Positions 16,877 to 31,800 of a stretch of 64,000 nucleotides of DNA are shown here, piece by piece. Source of the DNA: Brugia malayi (taxonomy: Eukaryota > Nematoda > Chromadorea > Rhabditida > Onchocercidae); assembly GCF_000002995.4 (NCBI RefSeq), contig NW_025062475.1:4440528-4504527 (forward strand), in the 5' to 3' direction. Below the pieces are notes generated by a model that did no database searches, was not told the origin of the DNA, and worked only from the letters and a program-made list of their open reading frames with translations. The position numbers and the translations under genes were made by a program. Each line of letters begins with the position of its first letter. Position 1 is the stretch's first letter.

Positions 16877-19800
16877 ATGTTTTATGTGCCAGAAAAAGCT
16901 ATATTTCTGACATTATTCTATGCTATCACAGATTCCGTTTATGGTATTCCGGTACGTGAATTTCAAATAATTACTGATCCTGAAGCAGGAATAGCTGCTG
17001 ATGGTGAACCAATTGATTTATTAGTTTCATCACGTTCCGGTGACAAACAAAATGATCAGCGATTATTTGGAACATTTTCAGCTGCAGGAAGAAATTATGA
17101 AACTTCTGGTGATATTGTACAGGTATGTATGAATTTCCGTAGTATATTCAGATAATTTTATTTCATTTGTTAGCATAAAATTATTATAATTATTAGCTTA
17201 TAATCATGTCAAATCAGATTACTGTAACATTTAGCTGATGAATTCGTAAAATGAAATTAAAATTTCAATTGAAAAAACCTAGAAAATCGTCGTTTCTTCT
17301 TTTTTTTGTTCAAAATAATAGGATTTTATTTATATGAACGAATATGAATTACATTTGCATATGAAAAAAGTTCATTAAATGTCCTTTGAATTATATCTAA
17401 AATGTCTTAAATTTTTTTCTGAAAAAAAAAAACGCTTTTTTTGCTTCGATTTTGAAAATTTTCAATTAATTATTGGAAAAGATTGGTAGACTTTTTTTTT
17501 CGTTTTTTTCGTTTTTTTTTTCGTTTTTTTTTTTTTGAATTGCTGCATACAATTTCGACAACAAAAAAAGAAAGAAGAAAAGGTGAATGAAATTAAATTG
17601 AATGTTAAATTTAAATTTAATCCGATCATAATTATTTTATTTATTTTATTATCATATCAAAAAGAAATGAAATACTTTTTTAAAGTTACGCGCTATTGTT
17701 TAATGCATCAATTTCAAATTTTTAAATTTTCATGCCTAATTTGATGAAAATGATGTGGGAAACAAGTAAAATTCATACATACACTTATCAGTGAACTTGA
17801 ATAATAATAATAATAATAATAAATAATAATGTTAGTGAAATATTATTTTTTATTTTATATGAAAAGCATTTCAAAACATTTCATTATATTTTTTTTTCCT
17901 TCTTTTTAGTTGTATTTAACTTATGCTAGTTTATTGAGTATAAAACTTTAAAATAATTGGTAAATAACCTTCAAAAAAAAAAATGAAAAGCAGTTCCTAT
18001 AGTCGAAAATTTGAAAGAGAAAGAATAAAATTTTATAAAAAGATTGAAAAAAAATGTTAAAATATCAGATGTAGTCTAATTCTTATTTTGGGACTAGTTT
18101 TTAAATTTCGTATCACATCGATTAAATTTTGAAATTTCATGTCGGCACCTTTTTTTCTTTTTTTTTTGAAAGTATTATAAGGAAAGGAAGAGATAGAGCA
18201 ATGAAAACGATTAATATTTTTTTTTCTATTTAATCTATCCTAAAAATTCAAAATACCGAAAAAGAATGAAAGATGAAAGAAAAGAGGAGAGAAATGGCGA
18301 AAGATTTATGATACATAGCAATAAGGGTGGTCTATCATTTCGTATGATTTACAAAATTTTTGACATACCTTTGATGATAATGGTAGTGATAATGATAATG
18401 ATAATGGTGATAACGATGATCACAGTGATTTTATCGTTATAATTAATATATGTTAAAGCACTTCTTTTCATTTTATCTTACTTTTCAAAATATCATTGCC
18501 TTGCTTCGTTATGATAACATTGATTACAATTGAGCCTAGTTAGTGATGATAAAGTTAATTTTATAAATTGAAAAATAAAATAAAATTTTTGAAAACTAAA
18601 TTATATTTTTATACGATTATATTAATGTCTTTTTTTTTTTTATTTTTTAACGATTAAGCTTTTTCTTTTCTTTGTCTTATTTTCCTGTCTCTGTATTTAA
18701 ATTAAAATTAAAATATTCTAAAGATGTGCTAATAAATTTTTCCTTCTTCTTCCTCTTCATTTTCCATTTTTCGATGTAACTCAAAGAAAATTGTTGATTT
18801 ATTTCAGTCTAAAATTCTCTAATTTATTTATTTTTTCTTTTTTCCTTTTTCTTTTTTTTGATCTTTCCCGTCCAAAAACTATTAGGAAATGATGCCATAA
18901 AACAAAAAGAAAATTTTGTTAATTCCTTTTCCAACAATGATTTAAAGTGATGGGAAAAAAACGAACTTTTGAAGGCAAAACTTGTTTGAAATTAATAACA
19001 ATTCAGAATTTCTTTCGTCTTTCCTATATTATGTGACATTTTTTTTTTTTTTTGCAAAAATATTAGAATTATTTAATATAGTTAGCTAATTAATTATTTC
19101 TGGCTTACATTACATTTTTATTTTTTAACAGCAAACATCGGTTGTTTAATTTCATTTTTCGGGAAAACTACTCTTTTATTTTTAGTATTTTAATCAGTGG
19201 ATCAAATAGTATTCAGCAATAAATGATGATAATATTCACAAAAAAGGAGAGAAAAAAAAGAGTATTAAAATCTATATTCATTAATGAGATAAGTGAAATT
19301 TTAGAGGGAGAAATATAGTAGTTTTATTTTATGAAACACAAAATAAAATGAATTCTTTTTTTTTTTCAATTTTAAATTTATCAATTATTCAATTAAAAGG
19401 CATAACTTATTTACATTGCAGGTGACTGTTTCCTTTTTTGTATAACATATTAGCATAAAAGAACAGAATAAATTTAAAAAAAGGGAAGACATTTGATTAT
19501 ATTTAAAAGTTGGAGAGAGAGAGGAAGCAAGGAAAGAACAAACTGGTTGGAGTATTATTTATAAATTTATTATTTCTTTTTTTTAAGTCACTTTGAAAGA
19601 AATTTTTATAATTATTTCACTGAATATATTTTATATGCTTTTTTCCGCTTTTCAATTCTATGTTTGAAAATTATATAATAAATTTTCCCGAAAAAAAGAA
19701 GAAAAACTGTAACAAAAAGATTTTTATTATGCTGTACACTTTACATTAAATCCTCTATATTTGTTTGCTTTTTTCTCCTTTAAATAGAAGTTTATCTCAA

Positions 19801-22800
19801 AAAAACTCAATTCTTTTTTTTAAAAATAAAAAATTCAGATCAGTGATAATTGATAATAAATCATATTATAAACAGTATCAATTTAATATTACACTAATGC
19901 AAACGAATAAGTTTATCCAGTTAAATTTATATTTATTTTAAATTATTCAAAAAAAAAAACACTTCTTTACAATTTATTTATTATATTTTATTATGTTAAA
20001 ACAATAATTTTTGTTATGCAAAAAACAAAGAAATAATAAATGAAACGCAAAGAGAATGTATTATTCTTATTTGAAACGGTCAAAAAAAAAATTGATTTTA
20101 TGCCAATTTTCAAAAATACATCCAATAATGTATTTATCATAGCTTGGAATAATTGAGAAGATTGATAATTATGCTAATTTTTAAAATATTGATTGTCATA
20201 CAGCATCTTCTTAATTTATTTATTGTAAACTGTAATTTATTTATGTTTTTTTTTTCTTTTTTTTTTCTTAATTTTTAATTTTATCTATTATTCCTTCTTT
20301 TTTATGATTATTTTTTATTTATTTTTATTAGCAATGCAAGAAGATAAGATAAATATTAACATAATGTGGGAATAGATGCAATAAGAGTAAATATGTTAAA
20401 ATTGGATTTGTAAGACTAAGAAAAATTCCGAACAATTTGAAATAGACAAGAAAAATGGTATCAAAGCATATTTGCTCGTTTAATGATCCATCGTTAAAAA
20501 TAATGTCGTTGGCCGTCACTGCTAAATGATCCCCGATGGATGATAATAAATGTTGTCGTTGTCGTCATTATTGTCATCGTAAAATGGCTAGAATAAGAAG
20601 GAAAAGAAGAAAAGGAAGAAAGGAAGGAAAGGAGGAAAAGAGGAAGGAGGAAAATGAAAGGAAAGAATTAAAAAAGAGGGATTTTATATTATTTTAACTT
20701 TTTTTTTTTTTATTTTTCTTTTATTATTATATCTAAAAATTTTTCTTTTGTTATTTCTTTCTTTTCTTTTCTTTTCTTTTTTTTATTGTTTCTTTTTATG
20801 CATGTAAAAATGTTTAGAAGAAAAAAAAAAGAAAAGAAAAATTAAATGATAAAATATGACATTGATGTAAATATTTGCTTGGTTAGTTTTTTTTTTTTTT
20901 TTTTTTTTTTATTCTTTGCATTCATTTGGATTTTCTTTGAATGTCGGCAATCTTTTTTGAAGTTTTTTTCTTCTTTTTTTTTCCTTTCATTCTCCGATTT
21001 TATTTATTTATTTTTTTTTTTTCAATGAAAAGTACACATGCATATATACATATAAATAGCATCAGATGTGTTATATAATAAATAAAAGAATGATTCATGA
21101 ATCTATCGATATATGATGGAAGCTTTTTAAAGTACATAAAAGGACGTTTTGTATCTTTTTTTTTTTTTTTTTTTTGTAAAATTAAAAAAAAAGCAAATAA
21201 ATAGTAGGATTTAGGAATTTATGATTAAAATGTATGTGTATAAAGAATAAAAGACAAAAATTTAAAAAAGATTTTTTTTTTCATTAAATATTGCTTAAAT
21301 CATTTTTTTTAATTTTTTTTTTTCAATTTTTTAGATTGGTTAAATATTTATAGGCAAAATAACTAATTGATTCGATGGTAAATTTAAATAATACAAAAAA
21401 AAATTCAGGAATACCGGAAATGTATTGATGATGTATAAGTGAGCTATCATGAGATGATTCAAATGTTCTGCTAAATGAATGAAATAAATCAATGCAATAT
21501 GTGAAAAAAAAAATGAAATTAAAATCAAAGCTATTACAAACAAATAATTTATGATGTTGTTGCTTTTTTTTTTTTTCATTTGATTTTAACTTTAAATTGA
21601 AGTAAATAATTTAATTTATAGCTTTCTCATTGAAACAATAGTATGTAAAATGAAATAAAAAGTTGAAGTAGCATTACAGAAAAAAATATGGATTAGACAG
21701 ATATAAAAATATATGAAAGTTTTATTAAATTATATTTGAAAAAAAATTAAGTAATGAAATTTAGGCTGAGTAAAATTTTTTTGAATATTGGTTGATTTTT
21801 TTCTTTGTTTCTGTTTTAAAATAATTAGTTTAAATTTAAAAATTCTGATTTATTATTCAGGCATTTTTTTATTTTGTATTTTTATTTTTTATTTTGAAAT
21901 TTAATTACTTGGTTTTTATTTTATTAAAAATATGAAAGAAAATTAATAAAATTTTATAATTTATTAATCAAGTTCTTTGATTGATTGATCCTTTCATTTA
22001 ATTGATTATTTTGACTGTTTGATTGATCGATTGCAATTAAAGAAATTTCAAATAAATAAACATTGATAATTTGAAAATTTTCAGTGATTATTTTCTTCTC
22101 CTTTCTTATTTAGCACATATCATGTGATAAATAACAATGATAATGGAAAATTATTTAATTTCCGTTTTTATTTCAATCTTTCAGGCCTATCTTATCAAAT
22201 CTATTTCACTATCAATAAGCCTATTAAGCATCGCTTTTAATATCTTCAAGATATTGCCTTGCACAAAATCATTAACGTTAATCAAAATGTCTTCGATGCA
22301 ATAATCGATGGAAGATGATGATGAAATGGAAGGAATGTGAAATTAAAATGAAAGGAAAGAAAGAAAGCATATAGTTTAGAGGGTAGATGAACTTGAAATT
22401 ACTACTACTTCGATTGAAAGATTTCGAATTGAAAAATTACTTCTCGTAAACTAAGGGTAAGGCAAACGAAGCACTTTAGGGAAATAATTCTTCCTTTCCA
22501 ATGATTTAAAATCTAATTTAGAGAGAGAAAAAAAGTAATGGATGCAAAGGAATGTTGGTAGTATTTTGTAATATGTATATATGATATTAGTAAAAGCTAA
22601 CAATGGCTAATATTATTTGATAAAATATCTATTTTATTAAATTAGCAAAAAAAAAAAAGATTCTTTGCATTATTTGAATTCATTTCATATTTTATTCAAA
22701 TTCAATGCAATTCAAAGTGATTTAACAATATGAAATTCATTAAATGATTGCATTTTTAATTAGCTTTTTAGTTTTACGAATGAAGTTGATAGTATGTGGA

Positions 22801-25800
22801 AATCAACAAAAGTTTTTCTTAATTGGATTAATTTGAAATGATCACTGTATTAGATGCAATCTATTATTAATTGAATGCATAAACAAAATGATAATCGTAT
22901 AACAATATAAAATGAGATAATTGATTTCAAAACAAAAAAATATATATACAAAAAAAAAGATAATAATTTGTATAAAATTTTTTGCACTATTTTTTTCTTT
23001 ATCGTTCATTTTAAAGTGTTTAATTTTAATAAAAGAAAAAATTATTTTAATGCTTTCTTTTTCTCATTCATTAATGTAAGTAAATCTATATTAGGTTACA
23101 AAAAACGAAAAAAGAGTTCGTTGTTTTACTGCATGCTTAATTTTCAATTGTTTGTTTGTTTGTTTGTGTTTTCATTTGAATCAGAAAAAAATTTGCTAAT
23201 TTTGAATTGCTAATTAAAATGTTGAAAAAAAGATATATTAAGTCATTCCCAACAAACAAAATGAACAATTTTAAATTAAACTTACGACAAAACAGCAAAT
23301 TCATTTTCCACATTTCTTTCATTGAAATAATTTTAAATTGAAGAAAGGAAAAAAGATACATTGAAATAATTCTTTTTATTTAAAATTAAACTCTTAAAGA
23401 AAAACAAGAAGTTGATTCAACAATTTCTTATACATACATACATTTTTTCTATTTCTATTTTATCCATCCACTTTTTTTTCTTATATTTAATCTTTAATTT
23501 TTTACAATTTAATTTTTCACCAAAATTTTCCTTCCTTTTCCATTTTCTTCTCTTATTCATTTGATTTCAATTCTAATCCATGAAAAGAATGATCTAGAAA
23601 ATATCTAATTAAAATTAGATGAAACATGAAATGATAAATTGAATTGAAAATTAAACATCGTTCTTTTTTTTTCCATTTGTAAATAATGAAAAGAAAGGAA
23701 ATTCATCCTTTCATTCTTCTTTCATCATTTTTTGTTAACAGCATTTCTTCCTTTTTTTTTTCTTTAGCTTTCTGATAATCCATTTTAGACTAAATTTGCT
23801 AGGCTCATTTATTATATCCCGGGAATTGCAATAGTGAAGAAGTGTGTATCATTTACAGAATGGCCAATAATATTAGATGAAAAGAAAAACGAACGACTAA
23901 AGATTAAACATTTAGGCAATTTGTTGATTATTCAAAATGTATTCCATTCAATCATTTTACATTCACATAAAAAATAAATATTTTTATTTGTTATTAATAT
24001 TCAAAAACTTAGGAAAAATGCATAATAACAATATTAATCAATGGAAGAAGAAATAATTATCATTTGTGAAATATTTTATAATAATTAAAAATTCTGATTT
24101 AATACTTTGGCAGATTTAATCCCATGCTAACATATTGTTATTTAGGCTTTGGCCTTATATGCTTTTTGTGGGATGAATTAAAATTTAAAAAATATATATA
24201 TATGTAAATTTTTTTGATATTATATGTATGAAATGTAAAGAATACTTTTTAAAAAAAAAAATGAAAAGAGAAGTAAGAGAAGAATGCAAGTAACAAAAAA
24301 AAACAGAAACAAAAAAGTGGGAAACCTTAAGTTATTTTTTTTTTAGATGGAAGAAATGAAATGTATGATACTTGATTAAATTTCATCTTCTTTCAAAGAT
24401 TGATGTTTTTACATATATTTTTATAATTTTTAACGGTTTTTTCTTCTCTTTCAAATCATCCATTTTATTTTAATTATTTAAAATCCAATTTGAAATAATT
24501 TAGCAATATAATCTGCTAAATTTATATTGCTTAAATTTAATTAGAAAATAAATATATGTGACACAAAATGAAAAATGAAGAAATAATGATTTTTACAATA
24601 TGGTCGAAATCCTTCAATTAATGAAACTTATCACAAGAATTGAAAAGTGATGGATTAATTATGTATGACTAATATATCTTTAGATGTGATTGATTAAAAT
24701 AATATGGTAATGATTACATTTAGCATAATTCTATCAGTCATTTTTAGCTGTTCATCTCATCTCATTTTATTTTAATTTTAATTTTAACTTTTTTTAATTT
24801 TTTTTTCTATTTTCTATCCTCATACTAATGCATTCTCACTATTTATTTTTATTTTCTTTTTTTTTAACTTATTTTAATTTTTTTTTCATCAGATTATTTT
24901 CTCTCTTTTTCTTTCTTTTATCTTTCTTTATTATTTTCCATTTGCAATTTTATTTTATACTAATAATATTATATTCAGAAAAAAAAAAATTTTTTTTAAG
25001 TTTATTTATTTAATTCCCATAAGAGAAAAAAGAAGGATAAGAATTAAAAAAAAAAAAAAAAAAAAAAAAATGAAAACTAAAAAACGAGAAGAAATAAGAG
25101 AAAGAAGAAAGACGGACCGCGATAATGAATTATTACATAACATAAGCAAACAAATCCTTATTTCCTGAATGTTGTGAATCGGTTTCTTTTGAAATTTTTC
25201 AAGCTGACAATTTCACTGATCCGTTAAAACACACATACACACATACACACACACACACACACACAAATAGACAGACGATATGCATGTAATTTATCAATTT
25301 TAAATAGAATTGAGGATTGAATTTGAAGATTTTCCAAGGTTAAAATGTAATTTAAAAATTCGATTAGTTTATTTTTGTCTATTTTAACAATAAAAGTTGA
25401 CTATTTAAAGCATATTTGCATTATTTCCGCTTTAAGACACACTTTTTTTTAGAAAAAAATTTATTAAACCATGTTGCAATTTATTTTTTGTCATTTATTA
25501 TGGGATAAAATTTTTAAATTAAATTTGATATTTTTCAAAAATAGTTTTGAAATAATTTGAGTGTTTGATTTATTTTAATTCATCAACTGTAATTATGAAA
25601 CAGTTATTGATTCTTACATATTTGTTATATAAGAATGGTGATTATATTTGTTAAATTTAACAGTTAAAATGAGGACATGATTAATAAATAGTATTTATTT
25701 GTTGTATAACATAGGAGAAAAATAAGCAAATTATAATTTTTAAACTAAAATCACATGAGAATAATTAAGATATCATTTTGGTTATGCTAATTGAGAAAGC

Positions 25801-28800
25801 TTATTGCATGCTTATCGATTTTAGCCTATTTTCCATTGTTTACTTCTTCATCGTAAATGATTAATTATCAACAAATTACAGTAATAATTCACTGTAGGAT
25901 AATATTTTCAATTAAATTTAACGATTTTTGAAAATAATTCTGAACAGGTATTTACATATTTATAGGTATTTCCATATCGAGCATGTGATATTAAAAGAAA
26001 AGGCTATGATCGTACGCTTATCGACCATATTGCCATTGTATTTTTCGATGATTTGGAACCATTTATTACTGGATGTGTTTCATTGGATAATCAAGTTAGT
26101 ATCATTGTTATTTTACAAGTTTTTTTAAATAAAAAGAAATTTCTTTTGAATATTTTTACAAAATAAATCAGTTTTGAAAATATTTAGTTATTCTATTGTT
26201 TTCATATCTATGTGAATAATTTTCTTTCATTTATTTAAAAAAAACAAATGAACATTTTTAAGGATTGCTGGAAAAAAATCTTCCGCGATTGCAAAATATA
26301 AAAAATCGCATTTCATTACTCTCTTCTATAATAATCATTTATCAATTTAAAATTTAATTTTGAAAAATTATACAAATTTAATTTTGAAATATATTCCTAA
26401 CTTCAAATTTAGTAACAGTGTGAAATTTAATGCGAGTAATACATAACAGATTTGTAAATTACAAAAACATCGATATCATATTTTATTATTGCATTGAAAA
26501 TTTGGCAGTTTAAAATTACCCCAACATTATTAGTAAAAATTTTGAAATTATTCCTTTCTATTACTAAATCATTATAATAAGAAGTAATTATGCCAGTTGT
26601 GCTGCACAAATAATTCTTATCGTTTTAATACCTAAACAAAGCTATAATTTATAATAAATTAAATTTATTTTCAACACGAAATTAACAGCTACACTAGTTC
26701 TTATTGACTTCCATTTTTCCTTTTGTTTTTCTGAAATGATTTTTTCTTTTTTTTAAACAAAGCATATCATAATTTTGTGTAACATAATACCTGAAATATA
26801 GAATCTTATTGTAATATTTCACTTTCATTATATAAAAGAAAAAAGAAAAGGAAAAAATCCTTTTACCATCTTTTTTAATGAAAGATTGCTCTGATAATGA
26901 AAATTAATAATTAATATATCAGATATGTAATCACTATTATCATCATCATTATCATCACTATTGCTATCATTATCATTATTATTATTATTATCATTAACAT
27001 TATTGTTATCAAATATTATTATTACTATCACTGTCATTTTCATCATCATCATCATCGTCATCATCATCATCATTATTATTATTATTATTTATAAATGAAA
27101 ATGAAAAATCCCATTAAAAATTAAATAATGAGCACATTTCGTTGAGCTAAAATTTATGGTTCCCAAACATCCATCCATTCATCTATGCATCCGGTAAACC
27201 ATCCTGAATTGCATACCATCTGTCTTTTCTTCTCATCATTATCATTATATTCACTGCTATTTCATTTTATTCGATCACTTAAATATTACAAACCAATTTT
27301 AGGGAAAATAGATGAAATTGAAAAAGGGAAAGGATAAATTAAAATATTTTTTTATTAAAAAGTGAAAAGAGCAAATAATCAATACTTAGTCATTTTTTTT
27401 GAAAGAAAAACAAAAGGAAAAAACAAACAAAAACTTTTAATTTTTAAACTTTGACTGCGTAATGTATTAATAATTTATATTAGATAAAAATTATATATTA
27501 TTTACTATTGGTTGTGTTAATGATAAGATAACTGATAAATCGCTGACTTACTTTCCAATATTGAATATCATTATGCATTAATATTATCATATTACACAGT
27601 TAAAAATAATTTCACTGATTTGATTTAGGACGAAATAAGGATTAATTAAAACTGTGGTACTATTTATATTATTTTAGTCTTAATGAATATTTCGAATTAT
27701 TCATTTTCACTCTCTGTCCCTCTTTTTCTCCTTCTTTACTACCTATCTTTTTTTGAACGTATGGTCGTTAAATAAGAAACTGGATTAAATTAATTAATTA
27801 ATCAACCAATAAATACCAATTAAAATGTTCTGAAACTGAAGTTTCGACATTCTAAATGAGATAGTAACAGTTAATATTAATTGAGAATTTACTAGTGAAC
27901 ATTAGATTGAAATGATCATTTCATTATTTGTTAAATTTTTCGTTTCATCTTTTTTTTTTTTAATTTATAGTTAAAGTATAAATTTTATTCAGGTTCGTTT
28001 TGCTGAAAAATCAGGCGCAGTTGGATTGGTTGTCGGACCAGAAAGTCGCATAGTAGCACAAATTGATAAGGTTATGTAAAAGTTTAAATAATTCTTTCAT
28101 TTTTTTTTCTTCTTTCACTTTTTTTTTTTTAAAAAAAAAAGAAAGCAAAAAAACAAAAAAGCAAAATTTATGTTTTTAACATGTCTTAATGTAAGTTTTA
28201 TTACCATTTAGATAAAAATAAAGGTTAAAAATATGACCTTTAAAATAAATAGAATTTAAACATTTGCTAGTTCTAAATTTTAATCTTTAATTAACTTATT
28301 TCAGACACAACGTGGTCGTATACCAGTTGTAATGTTGGATGATTTAGAAACAAAACGATTGAAAAAACAATTAAACGAAGCAACACTTAGTGGTTCTGTA
28401 ATTCGAATTGCTTTTGAATACGTTGATTTTGAACCACAGTATGCTTTACGATTACAGGTAATTATGATTTTATCATCTTATAAAGTAAGAGGATATTGAT
28501 ACTTGTAGTGATAAGGAAAATATGATGATAGGTGATAACATACATAATCACTTATCGTTTACACTGTAATTAATCAAAAATAAGAAAAATTTCAAAATTG
28601 TTTAATCAATTCATTTTTGTTAATTAACCTTTTTAAATTAAGCTTACTTCTCTTTTTCTCTCCTATCATCGTATAAGTTTTTTTTTTTAGTTTTTATTTT
28701 GGCATTTTGATTTTAATTTATTTTATTCTATTTTAAACTGGGAAAAATTAAAGCAAACAAAAATGTTTATCCAATTTATGTGATGAAAATACATTATATA

Positions 28801-31800
28801 CCACTACCACACTACTACAACTACTACTACTACTGCACTGCACATTTATTTACTTTGTTGATAACTGATAACAATTGCAGTTAAATTATTCATAAATCTG
28901 GATTACTCAGTTCATTTTTTTTACTCCTCCAACAAATGCACTATCTTACTAAGTTTATCAGTCTCTGTGATAACACTTCAAAGCTATTTCTTTGCTCTTT
29001 AAATAAAACTTTTATTCGAACTTTTTGCTAATCCTTAGACCTTTACTCGCTTAAATATTCTGCTTGTTTGTACTAATTAGTATTATTACTCATTAAATCA
29101 ATGGATAAATTTGTCAATAAATGTCTAGCTGTAATTTGAAATTATTTAAATTAAGATATTTCGGCCGACGGTATTAAATATTGGCTTAATTATACTGTTG
29201 ATATTATTAATAATGTTTATCACTGGTTTGGTATATATCAAAATTCGATGGAGGCCTACAACCCATCGTGATATTTGGTTACGTACATTAGCCCGGTTAA
29301 TTTTTTTTTTTTTAATTTCTGTTTGAGATTTTGATTTTAAATCATAAATATAATAAAATCTCTTAAATTTGAACTACGATTTTAGAATTATTATTGTCAG
29401 AATTTTGGCGTGCTTTCCCAATTTTTTTTTCAAAAATTTCAATGGTTGGGAACTATTAATTGATAAAAATTTCAGTTATATAAAATTCAATTATTGATAT
29501 AAATTTTAACGGATAACGATGCATTTCGATGAATATATTGATTTAAGCTAAAGATGATAGCATATTCTCGTCTTCTGCTCAGATATGCTAATCAAATGAT
29601 TTATCTTTTAGAGCTGCAGTAAACAAAATGGAAATTCGAAAATTTGAAAAAAATGACAGTTTTGGCGTAAATACTACTAATAAATTACACAAAAAGCGCT
29701 CATTACTATGTCTTCCATCAAAACGACGTTACTTGCCAGTGTTTGGTTCACTTACATCCGTTGCACGAAGTTATAATGGCCAGGTCAATAGCATCATGCA
29801 CTGACATTTTAAATTTAATTACAATTTTCAAAAATTTTATTTTTTCTTCTTTATTTTTAATATTTATTTCATCACAATTTTTCTTTCCCTTTTTTTTTCC
29901 TTGATTTTTATTCACAATTTCAGTTTTTCAAGTTACCTATTATTTCCTATGTATGTTATTATAATATATTTTTTATTTTAAGGAACGTTGCAGTATTTGT
30001 TTGGAGGAATATAAGGAAGGGCAAGAATTACGAGTGCTCTTCTGTGGACACGAATTTCATCCAAAATGTGTCGATCCATGGTTACTTAGTAATAGGTAGT
30101 GATGGATATTATATATAATTCAATATGGGATTAATTCAAATTACTTATCATAAAATTTATAATAATAAATAAAAAATTAATAATAAGAAATAAACAATAA
30201 AATAAATAATAAGTCTTGCATTACTATTTTTTATTTGGTAAACATAACATTATATGTGTGTATATTTATTTATTCAATTGATTAAATTTATTTACATTGT
30301 TCATTGCTGTCTTTATTTAATTTCAAAATTTGATCTATGTACAACATATTGATTCTAAAAATTTTTAGGATCAAATTCCCTTTTAAATAATGATTTATGT
30401 AAATAAACATATAAATAATGCAAATGAATAATGTATTAGTTATATATTTATATCTACACTTACATTGATATTTAAATTTATATTTTTATTTATATTTATT
30501 ATGAGCAATTGTATTATCACGAATTATTTCAATCCATAGAATTACGATAACTAATATTTTTGTAGGCGTTGTCCATTATGTCAATATGATGTTGTATATA
30601 AGGAATATCCTAAAACAGAAAGCAAAACGAAAAATTTTCAAACAAAGTAAGTTTGAAATTTATTATATGTTATGAATGGATATGTTTTTCCTCCAAAAAA
30701 TTATAATGATTATAATTGTCATAAAGATATTCATGATTATGATTTACACAAAAATCATGATAAGTATCTGTTAATCATTACATTTGTTCGTAATCACGAA
30801 TAATAGAAAAAATTATACAAAATTTACTCCAAAACCTAAAGATATTGCTAATAGAAAGAGCTAAAATAATTTCCTTCCCTTTCTACCGTATTATTATCAT
30901 TAGCATAATTTCAATTATCATATGCTTCTTGAGATCTATTTCAATTACGACATTATTTATTAATGAATATATTATTTTAATCACTGAGTGAACATTTTAG
31001 TTCTTTATCAGTATGGGATTCACCGAATGCTCCCAATGTACCATTATTATCAGTTTCAACAGAACATAATAATACCGCGGTTGCTGCTATTAATACTATC
31101 ACCACTTCGAATGGATTGTTTACAGCTATTCATCATACCTCCACAAATGCTTATATGCAAATACAACCTGAAATTCAAACTTCAGTAGAAACGAGTAGCA
31201 GTAATAATACGATTGATTCTAGGAAAAGATATCATCGTAGAGGAATAATGAAGATGGAAAATGTATAATTTTCCTTTCATTAAATTAATAATTTTTACAG
31301 TAATTAAGCTTATTTTTCAAATTCTTCAACTTGACAATTCCATTATTTTATTCCATTCATTTAATTATAGTTATGATTTAATAATTTATTCATATATTGC
31401 ATTTTTTGTCTGAAAAAGAAAGAGAGATATCAAAGGTAAATGAAAAATGATAAATAGCAATTAATGCATCTTTAAGAATATATTACATATTTAATCATTT
31501 ATTTTTCTTTGCTATGTATTTTCAGTTATTTTAATTGAAATACTAAGTATGCTTATATTATTTAGGCAAATAATTTTCATCACTGTCTCGGTGCCAATAG
31601 ATCATCATCGATTATTTGTCCTCAAAGTAATATCAATGGATGGGATAATAATAGTCAAAAGCGAAATCGGCGACAAATGATCAATACAAGATCATCATCA
31701 AGACATTGCTTGCAAAAAAGATCTCGATCATTGGGTGCACATCAACGAAGCCAAGTTCAAAGGTTATACAGACCAATTTATCCCATGAATTTAACCACCA

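Larger units (their letters stand above)
17123..25965 (+). other. 8.8-kb first intron of the PLR-1-type gene
   Basis: Very AT-rich, with poly-A and poly-T, a purine tract near 20592-20671, a CA microsatellite at 25229-25266 and A25 at 25046-25070. No extra exon is needed, because exon 1 (ending GDIVQ) and exon 2 (starting VFPYRAC) abut as in the ZNRF3 ectodomain. A further exact CCTTTGATG TCF-like site occurs at 18368-18376. No nested gene was recognised on either strand. Confidence 0.7.

Noticed and set aside
26828..27073. Met/Asp-rich frame on minus
   Set aside because: Trinucleotide repeat translated.
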